DNA of 51,873 nt from Oscillospiraceae bacterium (GTDB taxonomy: Bacteria; Bacillota; Clostridia; Oscillospirales; Ruminococcaceae), in the NCBI GenBank assembly GCA_017438745.1, contig JAFRUS010000042.1, forward strand, positions 1 through 51,873, in the 5' to 3' direction. The notes below the pieces were generated by a model. The model was not told the DNA's origin. It did not search any database and saw only the letters and a program-made list of their open reading frames with translations. Both the position numbers and the translations under genes were made by a program. Positions 48,710-51,873 of this stretch are shown piece after piece. How positions within the stretch are numbered: position 1 is the first letter of the stretch; every line of letters begins with the position of its first letter.

Positions 48710-50965
48710 TCATCCCAGGGTGTCTATCTTCTTTGAAAGGAACTGACGTAAAGTTGCGAGGTCAGAGAGATCGACCTTACCATTGTGGTTGATGTCTGCG
48801 ACCTGACTCTGTGCGTCAGTTAAATTCAGATCACCAAGAAGAGTCAATGAGATAGTTGTAAGGTCTGTAACGTCTACCTTCCCGTCGCCTGAAACGTCAC
48901 CGGTGATTCCGGACTCTTTATTTTTATCCGAAGTTTCGTCCTTAGTTTCTGCATCCTTGTTTTCATTTTCAGATGGTTCCTTTGGTTCGGTCTTCTCCGG
49001 TTCAGGATCTGTGCCTGTTAAAACCTCCGATCCATTAATTGCTTCGTCAAGACGTGCAAGTTCACCTGTTTCAACTACATACTTCCAGAGCGTGTCATCT
49101 TCACGCTGAATGAGTATGCATTTGTTATCACCTTGCTGGTAAATTCCGTAATTCATCTTCACATGAGTGAGCGGCTTGGCGTCTTTGATAAAGTCGTACC
49201 TTTCTGTGCCTTCATTATCACGTAAAGAAAAGTATGCACCTGTATAATTTGTTATATTTCCGGCTTTATCATCCTCAAGTGCATACAGTTCACTGTATGA
49301 TATTCCGAGATTACCGTATTCTATCATCTCGCTTAAATCCATATATTCTTCGTCACGATAAACGTTACCGCCGTAGAAATCATGTGCGGTTCCGTCTTCG
49401 CTAATATAAAAATAATTGTATATGTCTTTAACGTTTTCAGCAAAGAGACTGACACTTGCGGAAGGTTTTGTTTCAGACAGAGTATCGAATCCAGCAACGT
49501 TTTTTACAGGGAAAAAAGCGCGAATCTTATAGATCTTATGATCTGCTGTTAATACAAAGTATAATCCGCCGTTCAGAGTTGGTTCCTGAAATTCAATTTT
49601 AACCGGTTCGAATTGTAAACTGAGAGGATACTTAATATATTTACCGTCAAGATCATCGTAGACGATCGAAGTAACGCCGTCTTTATCCTGTATTATTCCT
49701 GTAATGACATGGTTCATTCCAAAACCTTTATCCAGAGATTTAACGTTTTCCATTATTATTTTAACTTTTCCATCAGAAACACATCGTAAACAGCCATCTG
49801 AACAAACTATGAAATCAAGACCTCTGGATGCTGATGTTACTGTATAATCAGCTTTATCATTAATGGCATGACCCCTTCTGTAAAGAACACCGTCTTCAGA
49901 AAGACTGTAAATTTTATTATCAGTTATTGCCGCATCTTTAATGTTTTTCTGGAATTCTTTCAGAGAACCATCCTTAAAAGTGTAGAGAATACCGTTGTCA
50001 TAAAGAATATATGCCACATCAGGGTATGTATTCAAATCCGTATTAAGAACTTTCACTGGTTTTGCTTCTGTTTTGACAAGAGCAGGATCATTAGGTTCAG
50101 CTGCAGCTGTAACCGTAACTTTTGCTTTACCTATAATGTTCCCTTTACGGTCTTTGTATGTATATTCTGATTCGCCTTCTGCTAATCCATATATAAATGC
50201 ACGCTCCGATGATATAGTAACTTTCGGACCCAGTGATGACGAACCAACGTCTTCAATAAGAAAAGCATATTTCCGGTCTGCAAGCTTAACCAATGGCATT
50301 TTTTCAATACTGTAGTATTCAAATCCTATTTTAAAATCCGGTGTTGTACGAAGAGCTTGGATCTCTCCTTTTTCTACAGTTATGTCTTCACATTTGATGT
50401 ATGGATATACGTCTTTTGGCTTAATACAGTCTCCTGATTCAGGAGTATCGACAATTAATAAATCAAGATCAAGTTCTCCGAGAACTTCAATATTCTTTAC
50501 TATAGTATTTCCAACAAAAACAAGAGTTTTAAGATCCTTAAGGTCTTTGAGAAGCTCAAGGTCAAAGTCCTTCATATCCGTTAATGTAAGATATGAAACG
50601 TGAGTTTTTTTAAGGATACCAAGTGATGTTACCGGCTTTGAGAAATAATTTCCGTCCAGGGTCACATCTTCAACTATTGACAGTTCTTCATCGGACAGAA
50701 TACCGTCATAATTATTGTCAACAGAATAAGTATTATAAATACATTTTGCAATTGGATTCTCTCTTATGGATCTATTCTCTGTTTCTGACTGGTTTTCGTC
50801 ATCTTCCGGCACTTCAGCTGTTACAGTATCACTTCCTTCTGTAACAGTCTGAGCTGCAGTTTCACTCTCAGTTTCCTTCGCGCTGATCACTGCCATGCCG
50901 CTCTGTGCAGCAAGCGCAAGTGCTGCAGCAAAAGCTGTCATCTTTCGTAAGTTCACATTTTTCAT
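48710..50965 (-). CDS. Secreted dockerin protein with EF-hand/leucine-rich region and repeated beta modules
   Basis: 751 residues. A signal peptide (about 1-30, cleavage near 'VISAKE') is followed by an acidic linker. An EF-hand-like 'DNNYDGILSDEEL' and a short leucine-rich region ('SYLTLTDMKDFDLELLKDLKDLKTLVF') come next. A long region has repeated 'LYTFKDGSLKEF', 'IYSLSEDGVLYRRG' and 'IVCSDGCLRCVSDG' strands that look like a propeller of unknown type. A Glu/Lys/Pro linker (about 650-690) leads to a type I dockerin with two Ca-binding loops: 'DVSGDGKVDVTDLT' and 'DINHNGKVDLSDLAT'. No catalytic domain is recognised, so it may be a structural or binding part of a cellulosome-like complex. GAGAGGAA precedes the ATG. 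Confidence 0.82.
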   Translation of the reverse strand: MKNVNLRKMTAFAAALALAAQSGMAVISAKETESETAAQTVTEGSDTVTAEVPEDDENQSETENRSIRENPIAKCIYNTYSVDNNYDGILSDEELSIVEDVTLDGNYFSKPVTSLGILKKTHVSYLTLTDMKDFDLELLKDLKDLKTLVFVGNTIVKNIEVLGELDLDLLIVDTPESGDCIKPKDVYPYIKCEDITVEKGEIQALRTTPDFKIGFEYYSIEKMPLVKLADRKYAFLIEDVGSSSLGPKVTISSERAFIYGLAEGESEYTYKDRKGNIIGKAKVTVTAAAEPNDPALVKTEAKPVKVLNTDLNTYPDVAYILYDNGILYTFKDGSLKEFQKNIKDAAITDNKIYSLSEDGVLYRRGHAINDKADYTVTSASRGLDFIVCSDGCLRCVSDGKVKIIMENVKSLDKGFGMNHVITGIIQDKDGVTSIVYDDLDGKYIKYPLSLQFEPVKIEFQEPTLNGGLYFVLTADHKIYKIRAFFPVKNVAGFDTLSETKPSASVSLFAENVKDIYNYFYISEDGTAHDFYGGNVYRDEEYMDLSEMIEYGNLGISYSELYALEDDKAGNITNYTGAYFSLRDNEGTERYDFIKDAKPLTHVKMNYGIYQQGDNKCILIQREDDTLWKYVVETGELARLDEAINGSEVLTGTDPEPEKTEPKEPSENENKDAETKDETSDKNKESGITGDVSGDGKVDVTDLTTISLTLLGDLNLTDAQSQVADINHNGKVDLSDLATLRQFLSKKIDTLG

Positions 50966-51135
50966 AATAAAATTCCTCTCTAATAATTATTATATAGACC
51001 TTTAAATCAGCAAACGACATATATTTCTGCTGTTTACTATAGTGTTCCGGACGGCATATTTACTCCGTCTCTGCACTTATAGTGTAAAAAAACATTCCGA
51101 GGCAACACATATTTTTTTAATTTATATTACTATTA

Positions 51136-51772
51136 TCAGAAATTTTTGAGGATCTCTTTCTTTATAATAACCAGGTCAATAACATTAATCGTGCCGTTGC
51201 CATCGAGATCCATCCAGCTTTCCTTTGACACATTTTCCATTCCGAAAATATACTGCATCACTGAAACAATATCAGCCGTCTGGTATTTTTCTTTTTCAGA
51301 TACAGGTGTTTTAGTTTCTGCTTTTGTTTTAAAGAGATATCTGTATTTTTCATCTCCTGGTCTTATCGTTACAGAAAACGAAATATCTACATAGCCTGTT
51401 TCAGGGGTGTAATACGAATAGCTCATATTAAGTTCAAATATCTCATTTTTTTCTGTAAGAACAAAGAAGGTAGAACCACCGTAATAAGGCTGATAACTAA
51501 CGAGTTCCACAGTTTTAAAATTTTCGCCAAGATGATAAAGAGAATATTTCTGGTTATCATCATCATAATAAACTATTCCGGCTTCGCCGTCAGTAGTCTG
51601 AACAAAACCAATAAAGCCATAAAACTCTCCGAACTTATCACCCAGACTTGCTATGTTATCAAACAGTTTTTCTGAAGTATCAGCTTTGTAAAGTCCGCCG
51701 TCAGAACCAAGTAAGTATCTCAGATCTTTACTTTCATAAGAATTAACAATGGGCAGTTTCCAAAAGTGACCT
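51136..51772 (-). pseudogene. 5'-truncated dockerin protein gene (paralogue of the neighbour)
   Basis: The open frame begins after TAA at 51775-51773 and has no usable start codon or signal peptide. A GTG at 51510 has no ribosome site and lies inside conserved sequence. The reading 'YLLGSDGGLYKADTSEKLF', 'DGEAGIVYYDDDNQKY', 'GGSTFFVLTEKNEIFEL' lines up with 'FIVCSDGCLRCVSDGK', 'DGVTSIVYDDLDGKY', 'GGLYFVLTADHKIYKI' of the 48710-50965 protein. The C-terminus keeps one dockerin loop, 'DLDGNGTINVIDLVII', and a worn first repeat. The 5' two thirds were lost at a junction near 51772, next to a terminator hairpin that belongs to another unit. Confidence 0.65.
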
Positions 51773-51801
51773 TATTCCGATAAAAATCCAATATAGCACA
51801 A

Positions 51802-51846
51802 AAGAGTATCAATCTCCTAATACAACGGAGACTGATACTCTTTTCT
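51802..51846. terminator. Terminator at the right edge
   Basis: AAGAGTATCAATCTCC pairs with GGAGACTGATACTCTT (one mismatch), followed by TTCTTTTTT on plus. It probably belongs to a gene beyond the window. Confidence 0.7.
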
Positions 51847-51873
51847 TTTTTCAGATTATTCTATTCTGAAGAA

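Noticed and set aside
1..51873. tRNA, rRNA or CRISPR arrays
   Set aside because: No cloverleaf with CCA-type end, rRNA-like stretch or evenly spaced direct repeats was seen on reading through; a covariance scan was not possible.

Overview
The window looks like a chromosomal segment of a low-GC, anaerobic, fibre-degrading Firmicute of the Ruminococcus type. The grounds are two proteins with type I dockerins at the right end, a HydE-type [FeFe]-hydrogenase maturase, indolepyruvate:ferredoxin oxidoreductase, meso-diaminopimelate dehydrogenase, strong GGAGG ribosome sites and canonical TTGAAA-17-TATAAT promoters. No rRNA, tRNA, CRISPR array or transposase gene was found.

Layout. 0-7.3 kb: a truncated DUF1016 gene; a MoxR ATPase/VWA-metallopeptidase pair; a HAD phosphatase; then a tight operon of RidA, a MIF-like tautomerase, an orphan DNA methyltransferase and a FliB-type lysine N-methylase. 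7.4-11.1 kb (minus): iorA-iorB-phenylacetate-CoA ligase, which together turn aryl-pyruvates into aryl-acyl-CoAs. 11.2-14.2 kb (minus): a large Hsp70-like ATPase with an unusual Cys-rich N-terminus. 14.3-19.0 kb (minus): one operon hydE-murL-murD-nadA behind a structured leader. 19.4-29.7 kb (plus): a 13-gene biosynthetic cluster. 30-33 kb: ddh and an asparagine-synthetase-like gene lacking the glutaminase nucleophile. 33-35 kb (minus): a RES-domain protein and a transglutaminase lipoprotein. 35.4-40.1 kb: an RND exporter broken by an in-frame TAA, and a MarR regulator. 40.4-46.3 kb: a DEDDh exonuclease, an acyltransferase-3 membrane protein, a GAF-like/GGDEF protein, a YhaM-type exoribonuclease and CorA. 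46.4-48.6 kb: an ECF-type sigma factor with a membrane PASTA partner. 48.7-51.8 kb (minus): a dockerin protein and a 5'-truncated paralogue.

The most interesting system is the 19.4-29.7 kb cluster. It has a free-standing malonyl-type acyltransferase, two acyl carrier proteins, one FabF-like ketosynthase, an AMP-forming acyl ligase and three thioesterase/hydrolase-type proteins. There is no SDR ketoreductase, FabZ-type dehydratase or enoyl reductase. In their place are a 3-hydroxyacyl-CoA dehydrogenase, two catalytically intact crotonases and a third, eroded crotonase-like protein. The simplest reading is a dissociated polyketide/fatty-acid line in which beta-oxidation-type enzymes carry out the beta-carbon chemistry, giving a partly reduced or unsaturated acyl product.

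A second theme is a small non-coding repeat of about 40-116 bp. Its inverted ends read TA-GGGAAACRCTGATT, and it occurs at five places (4.35, 7.19, 11.14, 31.29 and 35.30 kb). In two of them the TAG at its edge is the stop codon of the adjacent gene. In the other three it lies in a leader or next to a gene start.
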